A DNA stretch of 64,000 nucleotides from Verrucomicrobiota bacterium (GTDB taxonomy: Bacteria > Verrucomicrobiota > Verrucomicrobiia > Opitutales > Opitutaceae), in NCBI GenBank assembly GCA_019136515.1, contig JAGVUB010000106.1, positions 60,418 to 124,417 on the forward strand, in the 5' to 3' direction. How positions within the stretch are numbered: position 1 is the first letter of the stretch; every line of letters begins with the position of its first letter. The notes below the pieces were generated by a model. The model did not search any database, was not told the DNA's origin, and was given only the letters and a program-made list of their open reading frames with translations. Shown here in pieces: positions 8,864 through 17,120 of the stretch. The position numbers and the translations under genes are program-made.

Positions 8864-8974
8864 ATCCGGCCGGCCTGCCAACGGCCTGTCCAGAAATGGG
8901 TTGAAACCATTTGGGTGACCCGACAAACAAGCGCCGACACATCCTACCTCCGCAGTCCAAAATCCGACTAGTTG

Positions 8975-9670
8975 ATGCAGAAACCTCCTTCCTTCGCCGG
9001 TAACAATCCGGGCAGCAGCAGTGGCAGCAGCAGCGGCCCCCAACGGCCGGGCTATCAATCACGGGGTCGCAACAACGACCCGTACGCCCACATCCGGCGC
9101 AATCTCCGCATCAAGGCGGCGCAGGTGCGCGTGATCGATCCCGATGGCAAGCAGCTGGGCGTGATGACATCGGATCAGGCCTACAAGCTGGCGCAGCAGA
9201 TCGGCCTCGACCTCGTCGAGGTCGCTCCGAACGCGACCCCGCCGGTCTGCCGCATCCTCGATTTCGGCAAGTACATCTACGAGGAGAACAAGAAGACGAA
9301 GTCCTCGAAGAGCAGTGCGGCCCGGATCAAGGAGATCGAGCTCACCGCGCGCATTGATCCCCACGATCTCATGACGAAGCTTCGCCACGCGGAGACCTTC
9401 CTCCACGAGGGCAGCAAGGTGAAGATGCGCCTGAAGTTCCGCGGTCGCGAGATGGCGCACACCGAGATCGGCTTCGACGTGATGAACAAGGCGCTCGCCG
9501 AGCTCAACTCGGTCGGGCATCCCGATTCGCAGCCGAAACTCGCCGGGCGCAACATCATGGTGATGGTGTCCCCGCTTCCGTCGAACAAGCGCAAGCTCCG
9601 CCTCAACACCGAAGAAACGGCCCCCAAGCCGGCTTCCTCGGGCGCGCGCGCCGAGACCGCGGCGGACTGA
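8975..9670 (+). CDS. infC: Translation initiation factor IF-3
   Basis: IF-3 keeps ribosomal subunits apart and checks start-codon pairing. The conserved core runs from 'AHIRRNLRIKAAQVRVIDPDG' to 'MVMVSPLP'. The protein (231 residues) is longer than the roughly 180 of E. coli IF-3. It has an N-terminal Ser/Gly/Asn-rich extension of about 35 residues and a C-terminal acidic/Ala-rich tail of about 20. An in-frame TAG at 8969 limits the start to the TTG at 8972 or the ATG at 8975. Unlike the common infC-rpmI-rplT cluster, no ribosomal protein gene follows; the next gene is an amidase 12 bp downstream. Confidence 0.95.
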   Translation: MQKPPSFAGNNPGSSSGSSSGPQRPGYQSRGRNNDPYAHIRRNLRIKAAQVRVIDPDGKQLGVMTSDQAYKLAQQIGLDLVEVAPNATPPVCRILDFGKYIYEENKKTKSSKSSAARIKEIELTARIDPHDLMTKLRHAETFLHEGSKVKMRLKFRGREMAHTEIGFDVMNKALAELNSVGHPDSQPKLAGRNIMVMVSPLPSNKRKLRLNTEETAPKPASSGARAETAAD

Positions 9671-9682
9671 GTCGCCCCGGCC

Positions 9683-10681
9683 ATGTTGCGCACTCTGATC
9701 GGCCGGGTGGTCGCTGGGTGCCTGGTGGTTTCCGGCTTGTTCGCGGCTCCCGTCGGCGCGCAGTCCGTGCGCCTCTACGACACCGAGTACGTGGGGGCCG
9801 TCTCGGTTGCCCGATCCGCTGGGCTGGCCTCGACGTGGGCGGAGCCGCAGCGGCGGCTCGTCCTGACCGACAAAGACACCCGACTCGAGCTGGCGGCCGA
9901 CAGCCGCGAGATCGAGCTCGACGGGCTCCGTGTGTTCCTCGGTGAGCCGGCTGTGCTACATCGCAACGCGCTCTTCGTCAGCCGCGTTGATCGCGACCGC
10001 TTTCTATTGCCGATCCTGAAGCCGAGCAGCGGACGGGGTGCGGTTCCGGCGCTGCGCACGATCGTCATTGATCCCGGGCATGGGGGGAAGGACGACGGCA
10101 CGGTCAACGCGAAGCTCAAGCTGCGCGAGAAGGCGATGGCACTCGATGTGGCGCTGCGACTCGAGAAGCTGCTCACGGCCGCCGGTTATCGCGTGGTGCT
10201 TACCCGCCGCCGGGATACCTTTGTCCCGTTGCCGTTGCGGCCGGCCCATGCGAAGAAGGTCAAGGCGGACCTGTTCCTCAGCATCCATTTCAACGCCATC
10301 GACAACAAGGCGGTTGCGGGCAACGAGACGTACATTCTGACCCCGCAGTACCAGCGCTCGACCGGCAGCGACAAGCGTTCGCCCGACGACAAGGTGATGC
10401 TGACCGGCAATGCCACCGACAACTGGAACGCCATCCTCGGTTTTCGAATGCACGGCACGCTGGTGCGTTCGCTGCGCTCCTTCGATCGCGGCCTGAAGCG
10501 GGCGCGTTTCGCGGTGCTGCGCGATCTCGATTGCCCCGGGGTGCTGATCGAGGGCGGCTATCTCTCCAACGATGCCGAGGCGCGCAAGATCGCCACGCCG
10601 GCGTGGCGCCAGAAGCTGGCGCAGTCGATCGCCGACGGTGTGGCCGGTTATCGCGCGGCTTTGGTGGAAGCGCGCAGATAG
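9683..10681 (+). CDS. Periplasmic N-acetylmuramoyl-L-alanine amidase (Amidase_3)
   Basis: Cleaves the bond between MurNAc and the stem peptide, typically during cell separation. The 332-residue protein has a signal peptide (about 1-27, ending APVGAQ). A beta-rich N-terminal domain (about 28-115) resembles the copper-amine-oxidase-N-terminal-like or AMIN-type targeting modules, and an Amidase_3 catalytic domain follows (about 125-330). Zinc ligands are visible as H133 ('DPGHGG'), E149 and H202 ('SIHFN'), with the catalytic glutamate E290 in 'LIEGGY'. It follows infC after 12 bp. A GC-rich hairpin without U-tract begins right at its stop codon (10681-10698). Confidence 0.93.
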   Translation: MLRTLIGRVVAGCLVVSGLFAAPVGAQSVRLYDTEYVGAVSVARSAGLASTWAEPQRRLVLTDKDTRLELAADSREIELDGLRVFLGEPAVLHRNALFVSRVDRDRFLLPILKPSSGRGAVPALRTIVIDPGHGGKDDGTVNAKLKLREKAMALDVALRLEKLLTAAGYRVVLTRRRDTFVPLPLRPAHAKKVKADLFLSIHFNAIDNKAVAGNETYILTPQYQRSTGSDKRSPDDKVMLTGNATDNWNAILGFRMHGTLVRSLRSFDRGLKRARFAVLRDLDCPGVLIEGGYLSNDAEARKIATPAWRQKLAQSIADGVAGYRAALVEARR

Positions 10682-11032
10682 GCGGCGGAGGCGCCGCCGG
10701 GGCCGGGAATCGGTGCAGGGATGAAATGGTCGTTTGACGGGGCGTAGGGCGGCTCTACCTTTCCTTCGCACCCTGCGGTGTTCGTGTTGTTCATTACCAC
10801 GCTCTCTGCCCTATATTTCATATCCGGGAGCCGGAACCGGCGGCGAATGTCAGGCCGTCCATCGGAAGGCAGCCGTCGTCGGGAGGCGCCCACTTGGACA
10901 TAAAATGGACTAGAGCCATTTGAACTCACGGCACAGGCGGGGTGCAGTCTTTCTTCCTCTCCGGCCGGAAAAACGTCCTCGCGGTCCTCGCCGCCCTAGA
11001 CGAGAGTCGGCGCCATCTGCTATAACCCCACT
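10682..11032. other. 351-bp intergenic region without a recognisable gene
   Basis: It begins with a perfect 7-bp hairpin (GGCGGCG, loop GAGG, CGCCGCC at 10681-10698) that may end the infC-amidase transcript although no U-run follows. The middle holds locally AT-richer DNA (around 10800-10830 and 10895-10920) but I see no convincing -35/-10 pair there. The last 36 bp contain a promoter-like element described separately. I see no ORF with coding character. Confidence 0.6.
10997..11026 (+). promoter_or_regulatory. Promoter-like element immediately before the gene at 11033
   Basis: A TAGACG hexamer (10997-11002) is followed after 18 bp by TATAAC (11021-11026), four and five matches to the sigma-70 consensus. 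The ATG begins 7 bp after the -10 hexamer, which would give a leaderless transcript. Assigned from consensus only. Confidence 0.35.
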
Positions 11033-11446
11033 ATGGAAGCTGAGAACCTGATCCCTGAAATCGCCCGCTTTGCCATCTTCGAGGGCGCGCTGCCCAGCAC
11101 GCGTCCGGAGGACCTCATCCATCTGGCGGGCAAGGTGCGCAACGCCAACGCGGGGCGGGGCATCGAACTCGGGGTGGAGAAGTTCCTTTGGGTGCATGAG
11201 AAGGAGGCGTTGCGCATGTTCGGCCCGAACCCGGCGGGTGCGGCCACCGCGATCCGTTCGCTGATATTCAACTACCTGTTGCCGGAGCTCGGGGCGATCC
11301 CGGCGGAGGCGCTGGCGACCGAGCTGGCGACGATGGAGATCAAGCCGGACACCAAGCTCGATGCCCCGGCGCTCTTCCGGAAGATCGCCAAACCGGCGAA
11401 GCCGGAGAAGCCCGAGAAGGGCGCGAAGGACAAACCCTCGCGTTGA
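11033..11446 (+). CDS. Hypothetical protein with Lys/Pro/Glu-rich tail
   Basis: A 137-residue soluble protein that I do not recognise. Residues 1-105 are predicted mostly helical ('LIPEIARFAIFEGALPSTRPED', 'GVEKFLWVHEKEALRMFG'). The last about 30 residues are repetitive and charged, with PAKPEKPEK-type repeats, as in flexible nucleic-acid- or protein-binding tails. It has good codon bias and no signal peptide. It is monocistronic: 351 bp from the gene before and 130 bp from the secreted vWA protein after. A promoter-like TATAAC box directly abuts the start codon, suggesting a leaderless message. Confidence 0.7.
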   Translation: MEAENLIPEIARFAIFEGALPSTRPEDLIHLAGKVRNANAGRGIELGVEKFLWVHEKEALRMFGPNPAGAATAIRSLIFNYLLPELGAIPAEALATELATMEIKPDTKLDAPALFRKIAKPAKPEKPEKGAKDKPSR

Positions 11447-11556
11447 GGGCGCGGCGGCGCCGCCGCCCGCTTGCAGTCGATCTTTGGTGACTTGGGGCCG
11501 CGTGCGACCGCTCCCGCACGTTTCGGATGGCCAAGCGTATTCGTTCCGCTAGACCG

Positions 11557-11578
11557 ATGGCGAAGCGCTCTTCGCCAT
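11557..11578 (+). promoter_or_regulatory. Perfect hairpin overlapping the start codon of the vWA gene
   Basis: ATGGCGAAG and CTTCGCCAT form a perfect 9-bp stem with a CGCT loop. The last two bases of the 3' arm are the A and U of the ATG start codon at 11577. Such a stem would bury the start codon in the mRNA and so could restrain translation. The pairing is seen directly; regulation is inference. Confidence 0.5.
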
Positions 11579-14051
11579 GAAAACCACCCCGTTGTTCCGG
11601 CTGTTCGTTTCGTTGGTTGCCTTCGCCGTTCTCGGCCTCCGCCTCGCCGGCGAGCCTGCCCCGACTCTGATCGTGTTCGACGCCTCCGGTTCCATGATGG
11701 AGCGGATCGGCGGCGAGACGAAGATCGACATCGCCAAGCGCGCCGTGAGCGAACTCGTGGCGACGCTCCCCGACGACACCCGCCTCGGCCTCGTCGTCTA
11801 CAGCCACCGCAAACCGCAGGACTGCGACGACATCGAGCTGATGATCCCGCCGGCCAAGCTGGACCGCAAGGCGCTCACCAATGCGGTGAAGGGCCTCAAG
11901 CCCAAGGGCCGCACGCCGCTGGCCGGCGCAATCGAGTTCGCGGCAGCGAAACTCGAATACACCAAGCAGCCCGGGTGCATCATCCTCGTCACCGACGGGC
12001 TGGAGACCTGTGGCAAGGATCCTTGCGCCGTTGCCGCGAAGTTGAAGGCGGCCGGCGTGTCGTTCGTGGTGCATGCGATCGCCTTCGACCTTTCGTCGCG
12101 CGATGCGAAGTCCATTGCCTGCATCGCCCACGCCACCGGTGGACGCTTCCTCCAGGCCAAGGACGCCGCGTCGCTCAAGGATGCCCTCGCGGTCGTGGCC
12201 GCGGAGGCGGTGGCCGTGCCGGCGGCGCCGAAACCGGCCGAGCCCGCGCCGAAGCCGATGGTTGCGCCGATTCCAGTCACGCTGAAGGCGCCGGAGAAAG
12301 TCGATGTGGGTGCAACCTTCAATGTCAGCTGGACCGGGCCCGATGCCTCCGGCGACTTCATCACGGTTGTCCCGAAGGGAGCCGCGGACGACGATGACGG
12401 CAATCTGACCTACACCCGCCGCGGTTCGCCGCTCACCATGACTGCTCCGGTCGATCCGGGCGAAGTCGAAGTGCGCTATATCTCCGGCAGCGATCACGCG
12501 GTGCGTGCGCGCGCGGCGGTGAAGGTGCTTGGCGTTGAAGTCACACTCGAGGCCCCGGCCGAGGCGATCGCCGGCACCGAGGTGAAGGTGATCTGGAAGG
12601 GGCCGGGCAACGACGGAGATGCGCTCGCGATCGTGCCGCAGGGGGCGGCCGAGGATTTTGAGGCGGCGTTCTGCCCGGTCGAAAAGGGCAAACCGGCATT
12701 CGTGACGGCCCCGATGAAACCCGGCGCCGCCGAGATCCGTTACCTGAGCGGCCAACGTGGCCGCGTGCTCGGCCGGCGCCCGATCACGATCGCGGCGGCG
12801 AAGATCGAGCTGTCTGCGCCCGACGAGGTCGTGGCCGGCAGCACGGTCGAGGTCTCCTGGAGGGGGCCGAGCGGTCGCAATGATTATGTGACGATCGTGG
12901 CGAAGGACGCGCCCGACACGGTGCGCGCCGGCTTCGGCTTCACCGGCGGCGTGACCAAGTTCCCGATCATTACGCCCCCCGACGCGGGCGAGTGCGAGAT
13001 CCGCTACGTGAGCGGGCAGGACGGCTCGGTTCTGGCGCGCCGCGCGCTGCGCACCGTCGCCGGCGAAGCGACCTTGGTGGCGGCGGATCAGGTGATGGCG
13101 GGTTCCGCAGTATCCGTCGTCTGGACGGGACCGAACAATCCGAACGACTATCTCATCCTGCTGCCCCAAGCGGCCGCCGAAGGTGAGTACTCCGAAACGT
13201 TCTCGTCGAGCTCGACGCTGGGCGGCTCCCCGGTCGAGCTGCGTGCCCTCGCGGAGCCGGGCGCGGCGGAGATCCGGTACGTGGGCGGCGCCGACGGACG
13301 CACCCTCGCGCGCCGACCGCTCAAGGTGACCGCGGCGCAGGCGCTGATCCGCGTGCCGCAACGCGTGCCGGCGGGCGCATCGGTATCCGCGCTTTGGAAA
13401 GGACCGAATGGCGAGAACGACTTCCTGACGATCGTCCCGGCCGGCTCCTCCGACGATACGGTCAGCGTGCGCGCCTGGACGATGGGCGGTACACCGCTCG
13501 AAATCGAGACCCCGGCCGAGCCGGGTGATTACGAGATTCGCTACATTGTCTTCCGTGACGGTCGCGTCTTGGTGCGGGTGCCGCTGGAGATCGGCGTCGC
13601 GGGCAGTGCCGTTGTGGAACGCTCGATGGATGCTTCGGCGGTGTCCGCCCCAGCAACCGGTCCAACCGTCGCGACAGGGCCGATCGGGGCAAAGCCGGCG
13701 GAGCCTCCAGTGATCGGAAATGGCGAACGGGTGGAGATCGCCCAACACTTGGTTCGCGGGCGAATCACGGTTTTTGTCGTCACGAACCTGACGGACTCCT
13801 TCGGCGCCCAATTCCACGATGAATGCCGGCAGGTGCACGCGCAGCGCGACGATGTGGCTGTTGTGTTCGTCGAGATCAACCGTCCGGGTATCAAATGGAT
13901 GGATGGCGACTCGCCTGCCGCGGTGCAGTTCAATGTGAAGAAACGCGGCATCCCCTGCGTGACCCTCTACGATGCCGCTGGCCAACCGATGCCCGAGGAG
14001 ATGAACGAACAGGCAACGATCTGGCGCTGGCTGCACGTACGCGGGCATTGA
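11577..14051 (+). CDS. Secreted vWA - five Ig-like repeats - thioredoxin-like protein
   Basis: An 824-residue exported protein. Residues 1-25 form a signal peptide. Residues 29-207 are a von Willebrand A domain with an intact MIDAS metal site (DASGSM at 35-40, T113, D140). A Pro/Ala linker (210-232) leads to five tandem beta-sandwich repeats of about 85 residues (about 233-318, 321-407, 409-494, 497-585, 588-674). Each carries a 'W-x-GP' motif, a 'D(F/Y)(L/V)TIV(P/A)' motif and an 'EIRY' motif. The last about 100 residues (722-824) look like a thioredoxin fold with a cis-Pro ('GIPCVTLYD') but no CxxC, so it is unlikely to be a disulfide enzyme. Adhesion or complex assembly in the periplasm or outside is likely, but no partner is evident. 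It is transcribed towards rapA. Confidence 0.85.
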   Translation: MKTTPLFRLFVSLVAFAVLGLRLAGEPAPTLIVFDASGSMMERIGGETKIDIAKRAVSELVATLPDDTRLGLVVYSHRKPQDCDDIELMIPPAKLDRKALTNAVKGLKPKGRTPLAGAIEFAAAKLEYTKQPGCIILVTDGLETCGKDPCAVAAKLKAAGVSFVVHAIAFDLSSRDAKSIACIAHATGGRFLQAKDAASLKDALAVVAAEAVAVPAAPKPAEPAPKPMVAPIPVTLKAPEKVDVGATFNVSWTGPDASGDFITVVPKGAADDDDGNLTYTRRGSPLTMTAPVDPGEVEVRYISGSDHAVRARAAVKVLGVEVTLEAPAEAIAGTEVKVIWKGPGNDGDALAIVPQGAAEDFEAAFCPVEKGKPAFVTAPMKPGAAEIRYLSGQRGRVLGRRPITIAAAKIELSAPDEVVAGSTVEVSWRGPSGRNDYVTIVAKDAPDTVRAGFGFTGGVTKFPIITPPDAGECEIRYVSGQDGSVLARRALRTVAGEATLVAADQVMAGSAVSVVWTGPNNPNDYLILLPQAAAEGEYSETFSSSSTLGGSPVELRALAEPGAAEIRYVGGADGRTLARRPLKVTAAQALIRVPQRVPAGASVSALWKGPNGENDFLTIVPAGSSDDTVSVRAWTMGGTPLEIETPAEPGDYEIRYIVFRDGRVLVRVPLEIGVAGSAVVERSMDASAVSAPATGPTVATGPIGAKPAEPPVIGNGERVEIAQHLVRGRITVFVVTNLTDSFGAQFHDECRQVHAQRDDVAVVFVEINRPGIKWMDGDSPAAVQFNVKKRGIPCVTLYDAAGQPMPEEMNEQATIWRWLHVRGH

Positions 14052-14105
14052 GGTCGGGTTGGCCCCGTACGACTCCACAATCGAGGCTCGGCAAGTGCCG
14101 AGCAC

Positions 14106-16958
14106 TCAGCGACTGCCACGGGACGGGCCGACCACGATCAACCGGATCGCATCGAGGCGCAGTCGGGAGTTCCCGATGGCCTCGGCGGTGCGCTCCAACC
14201 GCTCGCGGGCCAGCTCGATCTCGGCCGGGCGCACATGGTCGTTGACCTTGTGCAAGTCGACGAGTCGCTGGAGCTCGGCGCCCAGCGTGACGGCGGCCTT
14301 GGTACGTGCGTTGCGGCGGCACTTCTCGGCGGCGGGCTCGGCGTGGGCGGCGGCGGACTCGGCCATCGACTGCAATGTTTCCGGGGTGAACTGCGGCTGC
14401 TCGAGGAAGCGCCGCAGCGCGTGCTCGGGCGTGGCGTCGCGGAGCGGCCCGGACGGATGCTCCGCGGTGCGATCCGCGCCGCACAGGTCGACCACATTAC
14501 GCAAAGGCGTGGGCGGAAGAAACGCGTCCACGTACCACCTCGACTCGGCGACGGCCTCGAGCACGAAGACCGACTCAAGGAAGATGCCCGGTTTCTCGCC
14601 GGGAACCAACGCGAAGGCGGTGGTTCCGTGGGACGAGTTCAAGAGCACGTCGAGCATGTCGCGCACAAGCGGATGGTCGCGGGTGACGAACGGGATGTCT
14701 TCGCGGGCGAGGGCGCGGTCGCGGTCGAAGGTGATGAGCGCCCCCTCGTGCGGCACGCCGGGGATTGCCTCGATGTAGGCGTGGCTGGGATCCAGGAATA
14801 GATCACCGCCTTCGTGGTCGGTGATGCGCACACCGAAATGATCGAGCAGGTCCGGAAGCAGCCGGCGCACCAGCAGGTCGGAATCGAACTTCCGGATCTC
14901 CTCGACGAGACCGAGCGCCGCGGCGCGGTCGAACGAGGCGAGTTCGAGCAGGCGGTCGCGGCCGCGCTGCAGGCGCTTGAGCAGTTCGCGGCGGAAAGCG
15001 GCCGTCTCGGTGATGAGCGCATCGAGGGTGGCGCGGTGGTCCTCGGGCCGGGCGCCGTAGGCGACGGCGAGCGCGAGCAGCGGTGCACGGAATTTCGCCT
15101 CGAACTCCGCGCCGCCGTGGAGCGGCGCGGCGAAGGCGTCGAGTCCGTGGTGGTACCATTCGACGACGCATTCGTCGGCGCTGCCGACGAGGTAGGGCAC
15201 GTGGAGGTGGATTGTCTGTTTCTGGCCGATGCGGTCGAGGCGGCCGATGCGCTGTTCGACGAGACCGGGGTTGAGCGGCAGGTCCCAGAGCACGAGGTGA
15301 TGGGCGAACTGGAAGTTGCGGCCCTCGCTGCCGATCTCGGAACAGAGGAGGATGCGTGCGCCGTCGGGCTCGGCGAACCACGCGGCCTGGCGGTCGCGCT
15401 GTACGAGCGGTAGTCCCTCGTGGAAGAGGCCGGTTTTCACGTTGATCTCCTCCTGCAACGCGGCGGCAAGTGCGGCGACTTTGCGCTGCGAGCGGCAGAT
15501 CAGGAGGACCTTCGCCGTGCGGTGCTTGCGGAGGAAGCCGGCAAGCCACTTGATGCGAGGGTCGTCCTTGAACGAGTGCCGGATCTCGGCCTCGTGCCCG
15601 GTTTCCTCGGCCTCGAGCTCGCGGGCGACGCGCGCGAGGATCGTGGAGTCGGCGCACGCGAGCGGGACCGGGCAGAACTTGCGCTTGGGAAAACCGGTCA
15701 TCGCGTTGCGTGTGTTGCGGAACATCACACGGCCGGGACCGTGCTGGTCGACCAGCGTGCGCAGCAATTCCTCACGGGCACCGGGGGCGGCGGCGCCGAG
15801 CGCGGCGAGGTGGCGGGCGAGGGTATCGGGGGCGCGGGCGAAGATTCGGGCGAGGGTGACGCGGTCGCGAGGGGAGAGCGACTTGGCCTCGAGCAGGTGC
15901 TCGGCAACGGCGGCGACTTCGGCGTAGCGGCCGGCCTCGGCGCGATAGGCTTCGAAGCTGGAATACCGGTCGGGGTCCAGAAGCCGGAGACGTGCGAAGT
16001 GCCCCTCCGGGCCGAGTTGGTTGGGGGTGGCGGTGAGCAGGATCAGGCTGGGGGTCCGGCGGGCGAGCCGCTCGACGAGCGTGTAGGCGGAGCTGGCCGC
16101 TTCCGGGGTCCAGGTGAGGTGATGGGCTTCGTCGACCACGACCACGTCCCAGCCGGCGGCAACGGCCTGCTCGCCGCGCGAGGCGTTTTCGGCGAGGAAG
16201 GACGTGCTGCAGAGCGCGAGCTGTTGCGCGAGGAAGGGGTTGCCGTCGGGCTCGCTCCCCTCGGCGGCGGCGCAGCGTTCCTCGTCGAGGATGCTGCACC
16301 AGAGGTTGAAGCGGCGCAGGAGCTCGACGAACCACTGGTGGACGAGCGTCTCCGGCACCAGCACGAGCACGCGGCGCGCGCGGCCCACGGCGAGCAGGCG
16401 CTGCACGATCAGGCAGGCCTCGATGGTCTTGCCGAGGCCGACCTCGTCGGCGAGCAGCACGCGTGGCACCGGGCGGGAGGCGACCTCGCGGAGGATGAAG
16501 AGTTGGTGCGGGATGAGGTCGATCCGCCCGCCGAGGAAACCGCGCAGCGGCGAGCGGCGTCGCTCGGCCCGGGCCTGCAGCGCGCGGTAACGCAGATCGA
16601 AGACGGTGCTTTCGTCGCTCTGACCGGAGAGCAGCCGCGCGGTCGGCAGGGTGGCGGCAGCGAGATCAGAGAGGGCATCCTCGCGCACACGGTGGCCAGC
16701 GCCGGAATAGACGAGCAGTCCGGCTTCCTCGGACACTGTCTCGACCACGAAGCGCTCGCCTTGTCGCGAGACGACAGTCTCGCCCGCGCGCAGCTGCACG
16801 CGCTGCAGCACAGGGGTGTTGCGTGCGTAGGTTCGTCGCTCGCCGGCACCGGGAAACTCGATGGTGATATGCGCCGTGTCGAGGCGCGCGACGACACCGA
16901 GCCCGAGTTCGGGTTCGCGTTCGCTCACACAACGTTGGCCGACGACGGCGAGGGACAT
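14106..16958 (-). CDS. rapA: RapA/HepA-type SNF2 ATPase, RNA polymerase-associated
   Basis: RapA is a Swi2/Snf2 translocase that binds RNA polymerase and helps it recycle after termination. The 950-residue protein matches the E. coli length (968). It starts like the family ('VGQRCVSEREPELGLG'), has tandem N-terminal beta domains, then the helicase with Walker A 'LADEVGLGKTIEA' (about 169-181), motif II 'VDEAHHL' and motif VI 'QRIGRLDRIGQ'. A RapA-type C-terminal region follows. The ATG at 16958, preceded by GGAG, is preferred to a TTG 18 bp further out. It lies downstream of alaS, separated from it by a strong terminator, and converges with the vWA gene (54-bp gap). Confidence 0.92.
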   Translation of the reverse strand: MSLAVVGQRCVSEREPELGLGVVARLDTAHITIEFPGAGERRTYARNTPVLQRVQLRAGETVVSRQGERFVVETVSEEAGLLVYSGAGHRVREDALSDLAAATLPTARLLSGQSDESTVFDLRYRALQARAERRRSPLRGFLGGRIDLIPHQLFILREVASRPVPRVLLADEVGLGKTIEACLIVQRLLAVGRARRVLVLVPETLVHQWFVELLRRFNLWCSILDEERCAAAEGSEPDGNPFLAQQLALCSTSFLAENASRGEQAVAAGWDVVVVDEAHHLTWTPEAASSAYTLVERLARRTPSLILLTATPNQLGPEGHFARLRLLDPDRYSSFEAYRAEAGRYAEVAAVAEHLLEAKSLSPRDRVTLARIFARAPDTLARHLAALGAAAPGAREELLRTLVDQHGPGRVMFRNTRNAMTGFPKRKFCPVPLACADSTILARVARELEAEETGHEAEIRHSFKDDPRIKWLAGFLRKHRTAKVLLICRSQRKVAALAAALQEEINVKTGLFHEGLPLVQRDRQAAWFAEPDGARILLCSEIGSEGRNFQFAHHLVLWDLPLNPGLVEQRIGRLDRIGQKQTIHLHVPYLVGSADECVVEWYHHGLDAFAAPLHGGAEFEAKFRAPLLALAVAYGARPEDHRATLDALITETAAFRRELLKRLQRGRDRLLELASFDRAAALGLVEEIRKFDSDLLVRRLLPDLLDHFGVRITDHEGGDLFLDPSHAYIEAIPGVPHEGALITFDRDRALAREDIPFVTRDHPLVRDMLDVLLNSSHGTTAFALVPGEKPGIFLESVFVLEAVAESRWYVDAFLPPTPLRNVVDLCGADRTAEHPSGPLRDATPEHALRRFLEQPQFTPETLQSMAESAAAHAEPAAEKCRRNARTKAAVTLGAELQRLVDLHKVNDHVRPAEIELARERLERTAEAIGNSRLRLDAIRLIVVGPSRGSR

Positions 16959-16982
16959 GTTCGGATGCTGCTCCAATTTCGG

Positions 16983-17023
16983 TGCGAAGGAAAGAAACAG
17001 CCGGCTCGCGCGGAGCCGGCTGT
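16983..17023 (-). terminator. Intrinsic terminator downstream of alaS
   Basis: On the minus strand a perfect 11-bp stem (ACAGCCGGCTC pairing with GAGCCGGCTGT, 5-nt loop) is followed by TTCTTTCCTT. It is about 100 bp after the alaS stop codon and 25 bp before the rapA start, so it separates the two genes' transcription. Confidence 0.8.
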
Positions 17024-17046
17024 CGGATGGAGAGACTGTCGAGAGG

Positions 17047-17096
17047 AGTTAGCCGGCGAGGACTTCGGCGAGCTTGGCTGTGTCTTTGCCGCCGCC
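17047..17096 (-). pseudogene. Duplicated remnant of the alaS 3' end
   Basis: Translated on the minus strand in another frame, this 50-bp piece reads RGGGKDTAKLAEVLAG followed by a stop. The true AlaS C-terminus is GGGKETAKLAEVLSA and stop, 74 bp upstream. Codon-by-codon similarity is clear, including synonymous changes. It lies between the alaS stop codon and its terminator, so it is transcribed but out of frame and untranslated. Confidence 0.75.
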
Positions 17097-17120
17097 GCGT
17101 AGAACGCGGTCGGGCCGGGG

